Below the pieces are notes generated by a model. It was given only the letters and a program-made list of their open reading frames with translations, was not told the origin of the DNA and did no database searches. Both the position numbers and the translations under genes were made by a program. This document shows, piece after piece, positions 44,313-53,250 of a stretch of DNA of 64,000 nt. Position 1 is the first letter of the stretch. The number at the start of each line of letters is the position of its first letter. Location of the stretch: NCBI RefSeq assembly GCF_009870825.1, contig NZ_WTWY01000009.1, forward strand, positions 180,774 to 244,773, given 5' to 3'. Source of the stretch: Paenibacillus sp. USDA918EY (GTDB lineage: Bacteria > Bacillota > Bacilli > Paenibacillales > Paenibacillaceae).

Positions 44313-44348
44313 ACCGCCCTCCCGGATAGGCCGGGATCAGGCGGTTTG
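44311..44348 (-). terminator. Terminator of galKET
   Basis: On the minus strand AAACCGCC pairs with GGCGGTTT, with an inner CCCGG/CCGGG helix, followed by a T-rich tail (TGTTTCTTTTT). Confidence 0.8.
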
Positions 44349-44429
44349 CGCGTTTCTATTTGATTATACCGTGAGTTTATATGCGAATCGTTTCAACGTC
44401 TGCCCCCGGCAGAAGCAGCAAAAGGCTGT

Positions 44430-46025
44430 TTATTGAACGGGCGCGCAGCCTAGATGGGCAACGAATCTGCGGAACGCTTCCATGCCGGTTTCGGTCCGTT
44501 TATATACGCCCGCATGGCCCAAAATTTCCACGAAAATGCCGCCCACCTCGGACTGCACAAGCTTCCAGGCTTCCTCTTTCGTGCGGTTCGTTCCGTATTT
44601 TGCCGCCAATTGCCCGATCCAATGCTTATGCAGGTTTAAAGGATGGTCTTCCTGCTCCATGACGGCCTCGTAAAGCCCGCGGTCTCCGGCAAGGATCTCG
44701 GCCGTCAGGTCGAGTTCTTCCTTCAGCCGCCCCGGCAAAATCGCGAGCCCCATCACTTCGATCAAGCCGATATTTTCCTTCTTGATATGATGCATTTCCT
44801 GATGGGGGTGAAAAATGCCGGCCGGATATCGTTCGCTGGTCCGGTTATTCCTAAGCACCAAATCCATCTCGTATTCTCCGTCCGGCGTGCGGCGCACGAT
44901 CGGCGTCACCGTGTTATGCGGCACCTTGTTCCCGTTTTCTTCGCTGAAAGCCAAAATGTCGGCCGCCGGATCGCTGTACCGTTTCCAAGATTCATACACC
45001 TTGTCGGCCAGCTCCAGCAGCACGCCGCTGTCCTTCCCGGTCAGCCGCAGCACGGACATCGGCCATTTGACGATGCCGACGGTGACCCCGTCATATTCCG
45101 GATGGGCAAAAACCGCTTCCTTCGGCGCGTTCTGAATCGGGAAGGTATGGCGTCCCCCCTGGAAATGGTCATGGGTCAAAATCGAGCCGCCGACGATCGG
45201 CAGATCGGCGTTGGAGCCGATAAAATAATGCGGATACTCATCCACGAACGCCAGCAAACGGCGGAACGTATCCTTCGTCAGCTTCATCGGCACATGATCG
45301 CGGTGGAACACGATGCAGTGCTCGTTGTAGTACACGTAAGGCGAATATTGGAAAAACCACGGCTCCCCGTTCAGCTTCAGCGGAATGATGCGCAGGTTTT
45401 GACGGGCCGGATGGTTGACCCTGCCGGCATAACCGACGTTTTCGCGGCACAGCTGGCATTTCGGGTACACCGGTGGCGGCAGCAGCTTCGCCATGGCGAT
45501 TTCCTTCGGGCTTTTTTCCGGCTTGGACAGATTGATCGTAATCTCGATGTCTCCGAATTCCGACTCATGCTGCCAATAGACGTTTTTGTTCACCCGGTCC
45601 ATCCGGATATAGTTGGCGTCCACCGACAGCTGGTAGAATCGGTCCGTTGCGGCTTCGATGCCTTTCGCTTCCTTCAGTTCGCCGAATTCCCGGGTCACTT
45701 CCGATGGCCGCGGCATCAAGCCGCCCATAATTTGGGCATCGAGCAAATCGCGGTACGTGTCGGTATTTTCCGGAATAAGCCCGATCCTGTAGCCGTAATC
45801 GATCAATACGTCCAGCGCGGGCTGCGGCCCTTCCAGCGGCTCCGGAGCCTCGTCGCCGAGATAAGGCTCGTCGAAGCGGAACAGGGAGAGCAGCAGATTG
45901 CGGCTGTAATCTTCATCGAGCGGTTCGATCAGCCGGCGTTCGAGCGCAAAGCGGACCAGCTGTTCGATCGCGGCCAAAGCCTTTTGCCCAAGTTCCGTCG
46001 TTCCGTTTGCTTCGTTCGTGTTCAC
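44430..46025 (-). CDS. galT: Galactose-1-phosphate uridylyltransferase (Bacillus-type GalT)
   Basis: The roughly 531-residue length and sequence fit the long Gram-positive GalT2 class (YPKCQLCRENVGYAGRVNHPARQNLRIIPLKLNGEPWFFQYSPY; DHFQGGRHTFPIQ). It swaps galactose-1-P and glucose between UDP carriers in the Leloir pathway. The GTG at 46025 follows AAGGAGGAG by 6 bases; the longer open frame upstream overlaps galE and is not protein-like. It is the last gene of galK-galE-galT. Confidence 0.94.
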   Translation of the reverse strand: MNTNEANGTTELGQKALAAIEQLVRFALERRLIEPLDEDYSRNLLLSLFRFDEPYLGDEAPEPLEGPQPALDVLIDYGYRIGLIPENTDTYRDLLDAQIMGGLMPRPSEVTREFGELKEAKGIEAATDRFYQLSVDANYIRMDRVNKNVYWQHESEFGDIEITINLSKPEKSPKEIAMAKLLPPPVYPKCQLCRENVGYAGRVNHPARQNLRIIPLKLNGEPWFFQYSPYVYYNEHCIVFHRDHVPMKLTKDTFRRLLAFVDEYPHYFIGSNADLPIVGGSILTHDHFQGGRHTFPIQNAPKEAVFAHPEYDGVTVGIVKWPMSVLRLTGKDSGVLLELADKVYESWKRYSDPAADILAFSEENGNKVPHNTVTPIVRRTPDGEYEMDLVLRNNRTSERYPAGIFHPHQEMHHIKKENIGLIEVMGLAILPGRLKEELDLTAEILAGDRGLYEAVMEQEDHPLNLHKHWIGQLAAKYGTNRTKEEAWKLVQSEVGGIFVEILGHAGVYKRTETGMEAFRRFVAHLGCAPVQ

Positions 46026-46038
46026 GGATGTCTCCTCC

Positions 46039-47028
46039 TTAATTGTCGCCGTAGCCGTTCGGATGGCTTTGATGCCAGCTCCATGCGCTTTGAATGATGT
46101 CCTCCAGCTTTTCGCGTTTCGGATTCCAGCCGAGCACTTCCCGCGCCTTTTGCGAAGACGCGACCAGAACCGCCGGATCGCCCGCGCGGCGCGCCTGCAT
46201 GACAACCGGAATGTCGAGCCCGGTCACCTTTTTCGCCGTTTCGATCACTTCTTTGACGGAGAAACCTGCGCCGATGCCGAGGTTAAATACGTTGCTGCGA
46301 TCCCCTTTGCGCAAATAATCCACCGCGCAGAGATGGGCGTCGGCCAGGTCGCTCACATGGATATAGTCGCGGATGCAGGTGCCGTCCTCCGTCGGATAAT
46401 CGTCCCCGAACACCGCGATGCTTTCGCGCTGCTTCAGCGCGGTTTGCAGCACCAGCGGAATCAGATGGCTTTCCGGACGGTGGTCTTCGCCGATTTTGCC
46501 GCTGTCATGCGCGCCGGCCGCGTTAAAATAACGCAGGGCGACATATTTGATGCCAAGCACCTGGTCGAACCACGACATCATTCGTTCCATCATCAGCTTC
46601 GTTTCGCCGTAAACGTTGGTCGGCCGGGTCCGGTCGCTTTCCTGGATCGGCACGCGCTCCGGCTCGCCGTAAGTCGCCGCGGTCGAAGAAAACACGATGC
46701 GGCGAACGTTCGCGGCATCCATCGCCTCGAGCAGGCATAAGGTGCCGTACACGTTATTGTCGTAATATTTCACCGGCTTCTGCATGCTTTCGCCGACAAG
46801 CGAATTGGCCGCAAAGTGGATGACGGCGTCGATGCTGTTTTCGCCGAACAATTTTGCAAGCAGCTCCTTATCGCGAAGGTCCCCTTCGTACAGCTTGCCG
46901 CCGAGCAGCGCTCCGCGGTGCCCCGTCTGCAGATTATCCAGCACGACCACTTCTTCGCCGCGTTCCAGCAGCGCCGCTACCGTATGGGAACCGATATATC
47001 CTGCCCCGCCCGTTACGAGAATCGCCAT
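46039..47028 (-). CDS. galE: UDP-glucose 4-epimerase
   Basis: The 329-residue SDR enzyme has the NAD motif TGGAGYIGSH at residues 6-15, the catalytic Ser/Thr region FSSTAATYG and Tyr-x3-Lys in YGETK. It has HDSGKIGEDHRPESHLIP and DYPTEDGTCIRDYIHVSDLA, typical of GalE. It interconverts UDP-galactose and UDP-glucose. It starts one base after the galK stop. Confidence 0.96.
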   Translation of the reverse strand: MAILVTGGAGYIGSHTVAALLERGEEVVVLDNLQTGHRGALLGGKLYEGDLRDKELLAKLFGENSIDAVIHFAANSLVGESMQKPVKYYDNNVYGTLCLLEAMDAANVRRIVFSSTAATYGEPERVPIQESDRTRPTNVYGETKLMMERMMSWFDQVLGIKYVALRYFNAAGAHDSGKIGEDHRPESHLIPLVLQTALKQRESIAVFGDDYPTEDGTCIRDYIHVSDLADAHLCAVDYLRKGDRSNVFNLGIGAGFSVKEVIETAKKVTGLDIPVVMQARRAGDPAVLVASSQKAREVLGWNPKREKLEDIIQSAWSWHQSHPNGYGDN

Positions 47029-47029
47029 G

Positions 47030-48208
47030 TTATTTGCCCTCCTTCAATTCTTTTACGCCGTCGCCCGTGCCGCAAACGTAAAATTCCGCCTTCAATCCCG
47101 TTCGTTGTTCATAAGCTTGGCCCACCTGCCGCACGAACGTCTCCACCGAATCCTCATGCACCAGGGACACCGTGCATCCCCCGAATCCGGCACCGGTCAT
47201 CCGCGCTCCAAGCGTTCCCGGAATGCGCCGCGCCTCTTCCACCATGACGTCCAGCTCTTCGCAGCTGACTTCGTACAAATCGCGCAGCGAATCATGCGAT
47301 GCGTTCATCAATTCGCCGAACCGCTTCAGATCGTTGTTTTTGAGCGCCTCCACCGAATCCAGAACCCGTTGGTTTTCCTCGACGACATGCAGCGCGCGCC
47401 GTCTAACCGTCTCGTCCTGGATATGATGTTTCAGCGTTTCGAACTGCTCCGGCTTGATGCCGGCCAAGTATTCAAGCGCTTCCGCTTCCTCCTTCAAAAT
47501 GCCGAGCGCCGTTTCGCACTGCTGCCTGCGTTCGTTGTATGCCGAATCCACCAGGCCTCTTCTTTTGTTCGTATTGCCGATCACGATTTTGTAAGCCCCG
47601 GTCCGGAACGGAACATGCTTGTATTCGAGCGTGTCGCACATCAGCAAAATCGCATGGTCCTGTTTTCCGTTCGCGACCGCGAACTGGTCCATGATGCCGC
47701 AGTTGACGCCGACGTATTGGTTTTCCGCCCGCTGCGAAAGGAGCGCGATTTTTACCGTATCCGGCTCGCAGCCTTCCATCGTTTGCAGTGCGAATGCCGT
47801 CACCACTTCGATGGAAGCCGACGAAGAGAGGCCTGCGCCGTTCGGGATTTCCCCGTGGTAAAGAAGGTCGTACCCCGTCGTCACCGGACAGCCCGCTTGT
47901 TTATTTTCAACCATCACGCCAACCGCGTAATCCACCCATTCGCCCGTTTTTTCCTGGCCAAGCTCGCTGACGGCGAATTCCTTCTCATATGGAAAATTAG
48001 TCGTTGCCAACCGGATTTTGCCGTCTTCCCGTTTGCGCGCAAGCAAGGTGGTCCCAAACTCGAGCGCGGCAGGCATTACGTATCCTCCGTTATAGTCGAT
48101 ATGCTCTCCGATCAGGTTGACGCGTCCCGGAGCCAAAAATACCCGGATCTCCTGCCCCGCCTCCCCGTATTTTTCGATAAACTTCCCTTTCAGCGATTCG
48201 ATGTTCAT
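47030..48208 (-). CDS. galK: Galactokinase
   Basis: The GHMP kinase phosphorylates galactose at C1. It has the sugar motif GRVNLIGEHIDYNGGYVMP near residue 32, the ATP loop PNGAGLSSSASIEV near 120, and GARMTGAGFGGCTVSL near 335. The ATG at 48208 is preferred, but an in-frame ATG at 48220 remains possible because AAGGAAAGG lies between them. It leads the gal operon, whose promoter contains a cre site. Confidence 0.95.
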   Translation of the reverse strand: MNIESLKGKFIEKYGEAGQEIRVFLAPGRVNLIGEHIDYNGGYVMPAALEFGTTLLARKREDGKIRLATTNFPYEKEFAVSELGQEKTGEWVDYAVGVMVENKQAGCPVTTGYDLLYHGEIPNGAGLSSSASIEVVTAFALQTMEGCEPDTVKIALLSQRAENQYVGVNCGIMDQFAVANGKQDHAILLMCDTLEYKHVPFRTGAYKIVIGNTNKRRGLVDSAYNERRQQCETALGILKEEAEALEYLAGIKPEQFETLKHHIQDETVRRRALHVVEENQRVLDSVEALKNNDLKRFGELMNASHDSLRDLYEVSCEELDVMVEEARRIPGTLGARMTGAGFGGCTVSLVHEDSVETFVRQVGQAYEQRTGLKAEFYVCGTGDGVKELKEGK

Positions 48209-48249
48209 TGCGATGCCCATCCTTTCCTTATGGTCACGTTCTTGCTCTT

Positions 48250-48278
48250 AGTATAAAAACAAAGCGCTTCCCTGTTAA
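48250..48278 (-). promoter_or_regulatory. Sigma-A promoter of galKET with cre site in the spacer
   Basis: On the minus strand TTAACA and TATACT are 17 bases apart. The spacer contains GAAGCGCTTTG (around 48261-48270), the core of a CcpA cre box. Binding there would block polymerase, so glucose repression of galactose use is likely. Confidence 0.7.
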
Positions 48279-48322
48279 TGCAATTATGTTTGTTCCATAT
48301 GGATTTATGTGACTCCAAAGTC

Positions 48323-48328
48323 TATAAT
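48323..48328 (+). promoter_or_regulatory. -10 of the gal-linked AraC regulator gene
   Basis: A perfect TATAAT lies 55 bases before the start codon with only a weak -35 (TGGATT at 17 bases). Confidence 0.45.
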
Positions 48329-48382
48329 ATCATTCATGACCGAAGATTTCGCGGACGATTGCGCCCGCCAAAAGGAGGCCCC

Positions 48383-49264
48383 ATGGCCGTTCAGGAAACC
48401 TACAGCGTCGCGTCCAACCCCGTTTATCACGAAAACAGCCCGCTGCACGTGCTTTTTGCCGGCGAAAGCCAAACCAAGCCGCTGCACGTCGTCGGGCCGA
48501 AAATATACGATTATTATCTTCTCCATTACGTCGAAAGCGGCCGCGGACAGTTCCGCTCGGAGCAGCATACGTACGAGTTAGGCGCTGGGAGCTGCTTTCT
48601 CATCCATCCGGGCAGGCTTGTCAGCTATGCTTCCGATGCGGAAGACCCTTGGCGCTACCGTTGGACGGCGTTTTCCGGAAACGAAGCGCCGGAGCTTGTT
48701 GAATCCGCCGGGTTCGGCGGCGGCAGGTCCGTGCTCAGAGCAGGCGGCGACAGCCTCGTCCCTTCTTCCATCCAACGGATTTCGGAAGCTTTTTACGGCA
48801 AAAAGGAAAGCGCCGACATGGCGGCGCTTGGTTATCTGTACCTCATTTTTTCCGAAGCAAAAAGCATTTTGGCGGACGAAACGCAGCCTGCCGGCACCGA
48901 ATCCCAGGTCCAGCGCACGGTCAAGCAAATGATCCATTATTTGTCCGCCCAATACGCCCATCCCGTGTCCATCGAACAGATGAGCGAAAGTCTGGGATAC
49001 AACCGTGCCTACCTCTCCCGCATTTTCAAAAGAGAAACCGGCATGTCTCCCGTTACCTATCTGCTGAAACTCCGAATCGATAAGTCGCGCCAGCTTCTGC
49101 GCGAGCGCCCCGAGCTTTCGATCGAACAGATCGCGGCTTCCGTCGGATTGACCGACGCTCTGTATTTCTCCAGGCAATTCAAAAGGTTGTGCGGCTATTC
49201 GCCAAGCCAATACCGCGCCAAAACCGCCGCCTCGCCGGGCGGCGAACCGTATAGCCGCAAGTGA
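48383..49264 (+). CDS. AraC-family transcriptional regulator, divergent from galKET
   Basis: The 293-residue protein has an N-terminal cupin-like ligand domain (YYLLHYVESGRGQFRSEQHTYELGAGSCFLIHPG) and a C-terminal pair of helix-turn-helix motifs (SIEQMSESLGYNRAYLSRIFKRETGMSP, then SIEQIAASVGLTDALYFSRQFKRLCGYSPSQYR). The ATG at 48383 has AAGGAGG four bases upstream. Its divergent position suggests that it senses a galactoside and controls gal expression. It resembles MsmR/MelR-type activators; the ligand is inferred. Confidence 0.88.
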   Translation: MAVQETYSVASNPVYHENSPLHVLFAGESQTKPLHVVGPKIYDYYLLHYVESGRGQFRSEQHTYELGAGSCFLIHPGRLVSYASDAEDPWRYRWTAFSGNEAPELVESAGFGGGRSVLRAGGDSLVPSSIQRISEAFYGKKESADMAALGYLYLIFSEAKSILADETQPAGTESQVQRTVKQMIHYLSAQYAHPVSIEQMSESLGYNRAYLSRIFKRETGMSPVTYLLKLRIDKSRQLLRERPELSIEQIAASVGLTDALYFSRQFKRLCGYSPSQYRAKTAASPGGEPYSRK

Positions 49265-49279
49265 GCGGATAAAACAAAC

Positions 49280-49319
49280 CAAGCCCGCCGCTCCAACAGG
49301 GACGCGGACGGGCTTGGAC
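49280..49319 (-). terminator. Terminator of the aldo/keto reductase gene
   Basis: On the minus strand CCAAGCCCG pairs with CGGGCTTGG, followed by TTTGTTTT. On the plus strand the same hairpin lacks a T run. Confidence 0.6.
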
Positions 49320-49396
49320 GAGTTTCTATCGGGAAACCGGACGCCCATCGAAATCGACGCTTCCAGTTTGATCGTAAAATGGAATGATCAGGATAT

Positions 49397-50401
49397 TTAT
49401 GACTCGTTTTCCGTTTTGAGGATCGCCTCGATCCGGTCGAGCTCCTCGCGGCTGAACTCCAGGTTGTTCAGCGCCGCCACGTTGTCCTCGATTTGGCTGA
49501 CTCGGCTTGCGCCGATCAGGGCGGACGTAACCTTGCCGCCTCGCAGCACCCAGGCAAGCGCCAGCTGCGCCAGGCTTTGGCCGCGGGCCGCCGCAAGCTG
49601 GTTCAAAGCACGTATTTTGCGTAAAGCTTCGGGCGTGATGTCATGCGCATTCAGAAAAACGGACGAGCTGGCCGCCCGGGAATCCTCCGGAACGCCGTTC
49701 AAATATTTATTCGTGAGCAGGCCCTGCTGAAGCGGCGTAAAGGCGATGCTGCCGACGCCGTTTTCCGACAACACCTCCTGCAGGCCGTTTTCGATCCAAC
49801 GGTTCAGCATGGAATAACTCGGCTGATGGATCAAAAGCGGGGTACCCAAAGACTTCAAAATCGAAACGGCTTGCGCAGTTTGTTCGGCGGAATAATTGGA
49901 TATGCCGACGTACAAAGCCTTGCCTGAACGAACGGCATGGTCCAGCGCCGTCATCGTCTCCTCAAGCGGCGTTTCCGGGTCGAAGCGGTGGGAGTAGAAA
50001 ATGTCGACGTAATCCAGTCCAAGCCGTTTCAAGCTCTGATCGAGACTCGATAGCAAATATTTGCGGGAGCCCCATTCCCCGTAAGGTCCCGGCCACATAT
50101 GGTAGCCCGCCTTCGTCGATATGATCAGCTCGTCCCGGTGGCCCTGCAAATCCTGTTTGAGGATTTTCCCGAACGTTTCTTCCGCCGAGCCGGGAGGCGG
50201 CCCGTAATTATTCGCCAGGTCAAAATGCGTAATGCCGAGGTCGAACGCGCGCGTCACCATGTTCCGGGCGTTTTCGAACGTGTCGATTCCGCCGAAATTA
50301 TGCCAGAGGCCGAGGGAGATGGCAGGAAGCTTAAGGCCCGAACGGCCGCAGCGGTTATAGATCATTTCGTCATAACGTGCTTCGTTAGGTGTGTAAGCCA
50401 T
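49397..50401 (-). CDS. Aldo/keto reductase (YghZ/glyceraldehyde-3-phosphate reductase type)
   Basis: The 334-residue NADPH-dependent reductase has the catalytic tetrad in DLANNYGPP (Asp, Tyr), STKAGY (Lys) and YSHRFD (His). It has GRSGLKLPAISLGLWHNFGG at the start, as in E. coli YghZ. Such enzymes detoxify methylglyoxal and short aldehydes. The ATG at 50401 has AAAGGCGG 6 bases upstream. The open frame continues 65 residues upstream through repeat copy B, which I reject as coding. Confidence 0.9.
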   Translation of the reverse strand: MAYTPNEARYDEMIYNRCGRSGLKLPAISLGLWHNFGGIDTFENARNMVTRAFDLGITHFDLANNYGPPPGSAEETFGKILKQDLQGHRDELIISTKAGYHMWPGPYGEWGSRKYLLSSLDQSLKRLGLDYVDIFYSHRFDPETPLEETMTALDHAVRSGKALYVGISNYSAEQTAQAVSILKSLGTPLLIHQPSYSMLNRWIENGLQEVLSENGVGSIAFTPLQQGLLTNKYLNGVPEDSRAASSSVFLNAHDITPEALRKIRALNQLAAARGQSLAQLALAWVLRGGKVTSALIGASRVSQIEDNVAALNNLEFSREELDRIEAILKTENES

Positions 50402-50439
50402 TGCAATCCGCCTTTCTGTAATAGGATGCCACTTGCTTC

Positions 50440-50555
50440 GGGATTTTGCAAAATTCGATTCCTGCCGCTCCAGGGTACAATCTATAGACGAATTAAACCG
50501 TTTCGCTCTATTTATTGCTGATTGGAATTCGCTGATTGGATTTTTGCAAAATCCT
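50440..50555 (-). repeat. Leader repeat element, copy B (upstream of the aldo/keto reductase)
   Basis: A 116-bp segment is bounded by GGATTTTGCAAAATTCGA and TTGGATTTTTGCAAAATCC. It aligns closely with copy C over its left three quarters (for example CCGCTCCA, ACAATCTAT, GACGAA, TTTCGCTC/CTTCGCTC, ATTGCTGATTG). It starts right after the predicted transcription start of the aldo/keto reductase promoter (50565-50596) and ends 39 bases before the start codon. Confidence 0.8.
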
Positions 50556-50566
50556 CGCTTGGAAAC

Positions 50567-50596
50567 ATCATATCTCTTTTGCGCTCCGTTTGACAA
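50567..50596 (-). promoter_or_regulatory. Sigma-A promoter of the aldo/keto reductase gene
   Basis: On the minus strand TTGTCA and TATGAT are 18 bases apart. The -35 adjoins a strong cre-like palindrome. Confidence 0.65.
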
Positions 50597-50609
50597 GAAA
50601 GCGCTTAGA
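50596..50609 (-). promoter_or_regulatory. Candidate cre (CcpA) site at the sirtuin stop / reductase promoter
   Basis: TCTAAGCGCTTTCT on the minus strand matches the cre consensus TGWAARCGYTWNCW at 13 of 14 positions. It overlaps the stop codon of the sirtuin gene and abuts the -35 of the reductase promoter. Confidence 0.6.
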
Positions 50610-51348
50610 TGCCGAGGATCCGCCCAACCTGATCCATCACTTCGCCGATTTTATCGTGGATGACAAGATCGGCCCTTTTGTCGTAAGGGGTCGGATCCAT
50701 GTTCAGCAGCACCGAACGGGTGCCTTGGAAATAAGAGACGAGTTCGGCAGCCGGATGCACCGTCAGCGACGTGCCGCCTACGAGCAGCAAATCCGCGTTC
50801 GCAATCGCGTCCATGGCGCCGATCAGCACCTGCTGATCAAGCGCTTCCTCGTACAGGACGACGTCCGGCTTCACGATCCCTTGGCAGTATGGGCAGCGGG
50901 GAACGAGATGTTTGCTTGCCATCACCTGCTCCAGCCCGAAAAAACGGCGGCAATCCATGCAGTAGTTGCGGTGGACGGAGCCGTGCAGCTCCAGAACCTC
51001 CTCGCTGCCAGCCTTCTGATGGAGGCCGTCGATGTTTTGCGTGACGATCGCCTTCAGCTTGCCCAACTCCTCCAGCTTGGCCAAAAACCGATGGCAGCCG
51101 TTGGGCTTGGCGTCGGGATGAAGCATTTTGCTGCGGTAGAAATCAAAAAAGATCTCCGGCATTTTCATGAAAAACGAGCGGCTGAGCATCTGTTCGGGCG
51201 GATACGGGGAATGCTGCTCGGTCTGGTATAATCCCGCGGCGGAACGGAAATCGGGAATGCCGCTCTCCGTCGAGGTACCCGCGCCGCCAAAAAAAACGAT
51301 GTTATCGCTTTGCTCTATCCAAGAGGCCAATGTTTCGATGTTCTGCAC
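50605..51348 (-). CDS. NAD-dependent protein deacylase (sirtuin)
   Basis: The 247-residue Sir2 enzyme removes acyl groups from lysines using NAD. It has the NAD motif GAGTSTESGIPDFRS, TQNIDGLHQKAG, the catalytic His in ELHGS and a zinc site made by CMDC and CPYC. The GTG at 51348 has GGAGGTG 8 bases upstream and gives the family's normal length; earlier in-frame ATGs belong to non-coding sequence. The 188 bases between it and kdgA hold two hairpins without T runs and no clear promoter. Confidence 0.93.
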   Translation of the reverse strand: MQNIETLASWIEQSDNIVFFGGAGTSTESGIPDFRSAAGLYQTEQHSPYPPEQMLSRSFFMKMPEIFFDFYRSKMLHPDAKPNGCHRFLAKLEELGKLKAIVTQNIDGLHQKAGSEEVLELHGSVHRNYCMDCRRFFGLEQVMASKHLVPRCPYCQGIVKPDVVLYEEALDQQVLIGAMDAIANADLLLVGGTSLTVHPAAELVSYFQGTRSVLLNMDPTPYDKRADLVIHDKIGEVMDQVGRILGI

Positions 51349-51536
51349 GTTTTGTGCACCTCCACACATGTTCGGATCAATGATCGACGGATCCACGGAC
51401 GACGTAAATCCGCTTTTCCTTGAAACAACGCCAAAAAAGCGGGCGAAAGACATGAGCAGCCTGCCTCCCTCCAGGGACGGCAGGCTGTCGTAAGCCGCTT
51501 TCAGAAGCGGCGGATCGGCGGATTCCCGCGGCCGCT

Positions 51537-52199
51537 TTATTTTTTCGCTTCGCGATAGGCCTGCATATACTGCTCGGCTTTGCCGCGTACCAGATCCATG
51601 TTGCCCGTCTTGACGGCTTCGTTCGTCAAATCCGAACCGATCCCGACGGCAACCGCCCCGCCCTGAATCCATTCCTTCAGGTTGGAAAGCGATACCCCGC
51701 CCGTCGGCATAAAGTTTGCCTGCGGCATCGGCCCTTTCATCGTTTTGATGATTCCCGGCTCATACAGGTTGCCGGGGAACAGCTTCACGATGTCGACGCC
51801 AAGCTCGAGGGCGTGCTGCACTTCGGCGATCGTCATGACCCCCGGCATAATCGGCACGCGGTACAGATTGCATATTTTCACGGTTTCCGGGTTCAGGGAC
51901 GGCCCGACCACGAATTCGGCCCCGGACATGATCGCTGCGCGCGCCGTTTGAGGCTCCAGCACCGTGCCTGCGCCGATGACGGCGAATTTGTCCGGATCTT
52001 CCGTCTTCCAGCTGTACATGCGGCTCAGCTTCTCGATCGCCTGCAGCGCGCCCGGCACCGTCAAGGTCACTTCGATAACCTTAATGCCCCCGGCGATGGC
52101 CGCCTCCGCCATGGCAAACACCTGGTCCGCCGAATCGCCGCGCAGCACGGCGACCACGCCGTTATCGATAATTTTTTGTAATATTTGGAGTTTTTTCAC
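51537..52199 (-). CDS. kdgA: 2-dehydro-3-deoxy-phosphogluconate aldolase (KDPG aldolase)
   Basis: The 220-residue TIM-barrel aldolase splits KDPG into pyruvate and glyceraldehyde-3-phosphate. It has VVAVLRG near residue 16 with the following acidic residues, GAGTVLEP, FVVGPSLNPE and the Schiff-base Lys in VDIVKLFPGN. The GTG at 52199 is preferred: AAAGGAG lies 9 bases upstream, while ATG 52205 is too close to it. It follows kdgK by 59 bases, and the two enzymes act in sequence on 2-keto-3-deoxygluconate. Confidence 0.9.
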   Translation of the reverse strand: MKKLQILQKIIDNGVVAVLRGDSADQVFAMAEAAIAGGIKVIEVTLTVPGALQAIEKLSRMYSWKTEDPDKFAVIGAGTVLEPQTARAAIMSGAEFVVGPSLNPETVKICNLYRVPIMPGVMTIAEVQHALELGVDIVKLFPGNLYEPGIIKTMKGPMPQANFMPTGGVSLSNLKEWIQGGAVAVGIGSDLTNEAVKTGNMDLVRGKAEQYMQAYREAKK

Positions 52200-52258
52200 A
52201 ATCATACGCTCCTTTTCACTCATTATATGGAAATCCTGCCAGGATGTCTATGGAATGA

Positions 52259-53224
52259 TTACCTCTCGATATGCATCTTGCGTTCAAGCTTCGCCTCTAC
52301 CTGCTCCCACGTTGGCAGCGCTTCCCAATCTCCGACCGCCTGGATGACCATCGAGCCCATCAGATTGCCAAGACGTACCGCTTCTGCCGTTGGATGCCCT
52401 TTCAAAAGTCCGGCGATAAAGCCCGCGCAAAAACCGTCTCCGGCCCCGACCGTGTCCAGCACCTGCTCCGCTTTGAAATACGGAACTTCCGTCAGGGTAC
52501 CATCCTCGAGGACGTAGGTCAAATCCGGCCCGCCCTTGATGACCGAAACGGCGTTTAAACGGGAAAGCTTGTCGAATACGGCTTGATCGTCCTCCGTATC
52601 GTACAGCAGCTTCAATTCATCCAGCCCGGGCAAAAAATAATCCGCTTTCTCCGCCAGCCGCAACAGCACGCCGCGCGCTTCCTCCAGCGTCCACAGCTTC
52701 AGCCGCAGATTCGGGTCAAAGCTTATCTTGACGCCGGCTTCGATCGCGATGTCCATCGCTTTTTCGACGCATGCCAAAGCCGATGGGCTGATCGCCGCCG
52801 TGATGCCCGTCACGTGAAGGATTTTGGCCTGCTGAATGTACGCCGCATCCAGCTGATCCGGCCGCAGCATGCTGGCCGCGGAATGTTTGCGGTAGTAGTA
52901 CACCGACGATTTGCCGGCCGTATTTTCGCGGATCATCAGTCCCGTGGGCGCCTCGCCGCTAAAAACCGCCCGAGACACGTCCACGCCTTCGCCGCGTATC
53001 GCTTTATGTATCATCATCCCGATCGGATCCCGTCCCAGCGCCCCGAACCAGCCTGAACGGCAGCCCAATCTCGCAACCCCGATCGCCACGTTGCTTTCCG
53101 CCCCGCCAAACGATTTGTGAAGCGTCGACGCATACTCCAACCCCCGGGTGTCCTGTGCCGTAAAGAGTCCCATACTTTCGCCGAAAGTAACCAACTCATG
53201 CGTAAGTGCTGTATCCTGCTGCAT
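52259..53224 (-). CDS. kdgK: 2-keto-3-deoxygluconate kinase (PfkB family)
   Basis: The 321-residue sugar kinase has ELVTFGESMGLF at the start, FGGAESNVAIGVARLG near residue 34 and the ATP/anion-hole motif DTVGAGDGFCAGFIAG near residue 260. It phosphorylates KDG derived from uronates or pectin, feeding KDPG aldolase encoded next. A leader of about 150 bases with repeat copy C precedes it. Confidence 0.88.
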   Translation of the reverse strand: MQQDTALTHELVTFGESMGLFTAQDTRGLEYASTLHKSFGGAESNVAIGVARLGCRSGWFGALGRDPIGMMIHKAIRGEGVDVSRAVFSGEAPTGLMIRENTAGKSSVYYYRKHSAASMLRPDQLDAAYIQQAKILHVTGITAAISPSALACVEKAMDIAIEAGVKISFDPNLRLKLWTLEEARGVLLRLAEKADYFLPGLDELKLLYDTEDDQAVFDKLSRLNAVSVIKGGPDLTYVLEDGTLTEVPYFKAEQVLDTVGAGDGFCAGFIAGLLKGHPTAEAVRLGNLMGSMVIQAVGDWEALPTWEQVEAKLERKMHIER

Positions 53225-53250
53225 AATAGTCCCCTTCCTTATTTAAATCA

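Noticed and set aside
50402..50596. 65-residue N-terminal extension of the aldo/keto reductase frame
   Set aside because: It is translation through repeat copy B; the ATG at 50401 has a proper ribosome-binding site and gives the family's normal N-terminus.
51459..51491. Strong hairpin CAGCCTGCC/GGCAGGCTG between kdgA and the sirtuin gene as a terminator
   Set aside because: Neither strand has a T run directly after the stem, so intrinsic termination is not supported.
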